Source: Armatimonadota bacterium
Lineage (GTDB): Bacteria; Armatimonadota; JAAZEB01
Length of the DNA stretch: 6,808 nt
Reading direction: 5' to 3'
Assembly: GCA_012841485.1 (NCBI GenBank)
Contig: DUUU01000003.1
Span: 1-6,808, forward strand
The translations under genes were made by a program, and so were the position numbers. Under the pieces are notes generated by a model. That model saw nothing but the letters and a program-made list of their open reading frames with translations, did not search any database and had not been told where the DNA came from. This document shows positions 5,447 to 6,808 of this stretch, in pieces (the first letter of the stretch is position 1; each line of letters opens with the position of its first letter).

Positions 5447-6808
5447 GTGCGAATCGCAATGGCGCTTTTGTTGCTGTCGTGCGCCGTGGCGGGTGCCGCG
5501 GAGGAGCCGGTGGCGCTGCCGGTGGTCAACCCCGGTTTCGAGAGAGGCTTCGAGGCATGGGCCAACGCCGCCGCCGGGCGCTTTGGCGCGTTCGTCTCGC
5601 TGGATCGCCAGATGAAGCGCACCGGCGAGACGGCGCTGCATGTCCGGTGCCCGGAGGCCGCGACCTCTCCCTGGCTGGCCCAGAGCGTTCCCGCGCATGG
5701 CGGTGCGACCTACCTTCTGAAGGCGTGGTGCCGGGGCGCCGAGGGTGGGCGCACCGAGGCCGCGCTCAAGATCGAGTTCTACAACGAAAAGGGAGAGAAC
5801 ACTAGCGGCCGCTACTCCCCGCGGCTGACGCCGGGAAGTGAATGGCGAGAGCTCGCCGTCGAGGCGAAAGCACCCCCGGATACTATCCGGGCGGCCATTC
5901 TCGTGCGTCAGTTTGGCTCCGGCGAGGTGTGGTTCGACGATGTCACCTTCTTTCGCGTTGGCGAAGCGCCCCTGATCACGGTCGACCCGCCGCGGGTTGC
6001 GGCGGTCGCGGGCACGCCCGGACGATTCGGGCTGGATCTTCGCCTGCGCGAGGCCGGGCAGGGCGCGCCACCGCGCCCCGAGGTGATGCTCCTCACCTCC
6101 GAGGGCCGGTTGCTGCCCGGCGTGATGATGGATCTGGCCGCCGACGGCTCCCGGCTTCTCCGGGGCAAGATCAGTGCGCCGGCGCTGGCACCGGGCGACT
6201 ACGTGCTGCGTTTCGCCCTTCCCAATGGCCACACCGATTGCCGCCTTGCCATCACGCCGGCGAAGCGCAAACCGCGCAACCTGACGGAAGAGGGCGTCCT
6301 CCTCGCGAATGGCAAGCCCTTCTTCCCCATCGGTCTCTACCACGTGTCGCCCTCGGAGTATGCGCTTCTGGCGGAGTATGGCTTCAACTGCGTTCAGGGC
6401 CTCAACACCACCAACGAAGCCAGGTTTGCCGAATCGCTGGAGCTGGCCCGGAAGGCGGGCATTCTGGTTGATGTGCCCTTCTACATCCGGGGGCAGGTGG
6501 CAAAAAACCTCCCTCTCTCGCTGGATCGCATCCGGCGCTTCAGAGAGCACCCGGCCGTGCTCAACTGGAAGATCATCGATGAGCCGGACCTGCGCCCCGA
6601 GATCATCGATGAGGTGGCGGATGCCTACCGCAAGCTGCGCGAAGCGGATTGGGACCGCCCACTTCTCCTCACGATTGCCAGTCCCCCCAGCTATGGGCAC
6701 TGGGCGTACTTCTGCGATATTCTGCAGATTGACCCCTACCCGATCCCCAATCGACCGCTGACGATGGTGTCGGATTATTGTGACCGGGCGAAAGCCACCC
6801 TCCAGCCA
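5447..6808 (+). CDS. Secreted glycoside-hydrolase-like protein with carbohydrate-binding domain (3' partial)
   Basis: The frame stays open to the window end, giving 454 residues with the C-terminus missing. A signal peptide (MRIAMALLLLSCAVAGA) indicates export; LLSC could be a weak lipobox, or signal peptidase I could cut near AGA/AEE. Residues 22-170 look like a jelly-roll CBM_4_9-type module: it opens with VVNPGFERGFEAW, has a central TYLLKAWCRG strand and closes with GEVWFDDVTFFRV. Residues 175-270 look like an Ig-like beta domain. From about 283 (LLANGKPFFPIGLYHV) a TIM-barrel-like domain begins, with YGFNCVQGLN (311-320), a helix of the ELARKAGILVDVP type, NWKIIDEPD (373-381) and DILQIDPYP (424-431). 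The IDEP motif suggests E379 as acid/base, as in clan GH-A enzymes; the nucleophile would lie beyond the window. The family and substrate are not identified. GTG 5447 has AAGGGTGA 5 bases upstream; in-frame GTG 5438 and ATG 5459 are alternatives. It follows the SDR gene closely. Confidence 0.85.
   Translation, partial: MRIAMALLLLSCAVAGAAEEPVALPVVNPGFERGFEAWANAAAGRFGAFVSLDRQMKRTGETALHVRCPEAATSPWLAQSVPAHGGATYLLKAWCRGAEGGRTEAALKIEFYNEKGENTSGRYSPRLTPGSEWRELAVEAKAPPDTIRAAILVRQFGSGEVWFDDVTFFRVGEAPLITVDPPRVAAVAGTPGRFGLDLRLREAGQGAPPRPEVMLLTSEGRLLPGVMMDLAADGSRLLRGKISAPALAPGDYVLRFALPNGHTDCRLAITPAKRKPRNLTEEGVLLANGKPFFPIGLYHVSPSEYALLAEYGFNCVQGLNTTNEARFAESLELARKAGILVDVPFYIRGQVAKNLPLSLDRIRRFREHPAVLNWKIIDEPDLRPEIIDEVADAYRKLREADWDRPLLLTIASPPSYGHWAYFCDILQIDPYPIPNRPLTMVSDYCDRAKATLQP
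6570..6613 (+). repeat. 14-base direct repeat within the glycoside-hydrolase-like gene
   Basis: AGATCATCGATGAG occurs at 6570-6583 and again at 6600-6613, exactly 30 bases (10 codons) apart and in the same frame, encoding IIDE twice in KIIDEPDLRPEIIDEV. The first copy holds the putative catalytic DEP motif. It may be coincidence of codon choice or a small internal duplication. Confidence 0.4.

Noticed and set aside
4295..6700. An 801-codon minus-strand open frame
   Set aside because: It lies antisense to the GNAT, SDR and glycoside-hydrolase-like genes, which have clear family motifs. Its translation shows no recognisable domain. Long antisense frames are expected in GC-rich DNA because reverse-complement stop codons are rare.

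Overview
The window is GC-rich bacterial DNA (roughly two thirds G+C by eye) and densely coding. It has six genes in two divergent groups around one intergenic region at about 3795-4092. Three of the six appear to start with GTG. No rRNA, tRNA, CRISPR array, insertion sequence or phage gene is visible. The mix of a secreted carbohydrate-binding/glycoside-hydrolase-like protein, a BNR propeller protein, a secreted HExxH metallopeptidase and ordinary metabolic enzymes suggests a free-living heterotroph that degrades glycans. The style resembles Armatimonadota, Planctomycetota or similar environmental lineages, but that placement is a weak inference because no phylogenetic marker is present.

Left half, minus strand, read from right to left: a low-specificity L-threonine aldolase (ltaE-like, 2715-3794), a secreted uncharacterised gluzincin-like metallopeptidase (1180-2676), and a five-Asp-box BNR/sialidase-fold protein (43-1146). 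The gaps are 38 and 33 bases and each gene has its own Shine-Dalgarno sequence, so they look like one operon. A perfect extended -10 promoter (TGATATAAT, minus strand, 3868-3876) lies about 75 bases upstream of the aldolase start and probably drives it. The operon ends at a 16-base perfect palindrome that contains the last stop codon, followed at once by a canonical G-quadruplex motif (10-29).

Right half, plus strand: a small GNAT acetyltransferase (4093-4482), an extended-SDR NAD-dependent epimerase/dehydratase (4559-5431), and a secreted multidomain glycoside-hydrolase-like protein (5447 to beyond the window end). The last two are only 15 bases apart and are probably co-transcribed. The SDR protein has histidine where the family's catalytic tyrosine (YxxxK) should be. 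This is the most striking single-residue anomaly in the window.

The functional link between the two halves is loose. Sugar metabolism (SDR, glycoside-hydrolase-like protein, BNR propeller) is a plausible theme, with the aldolase, acetyltransferase and peptidase as ordinary neighbours. I found no convincing defence, mobile or wholly novel system. The best leads are the altered SDR active site, the two uncharacterised secreted proteins, and the structured DNA at the left operon's end.
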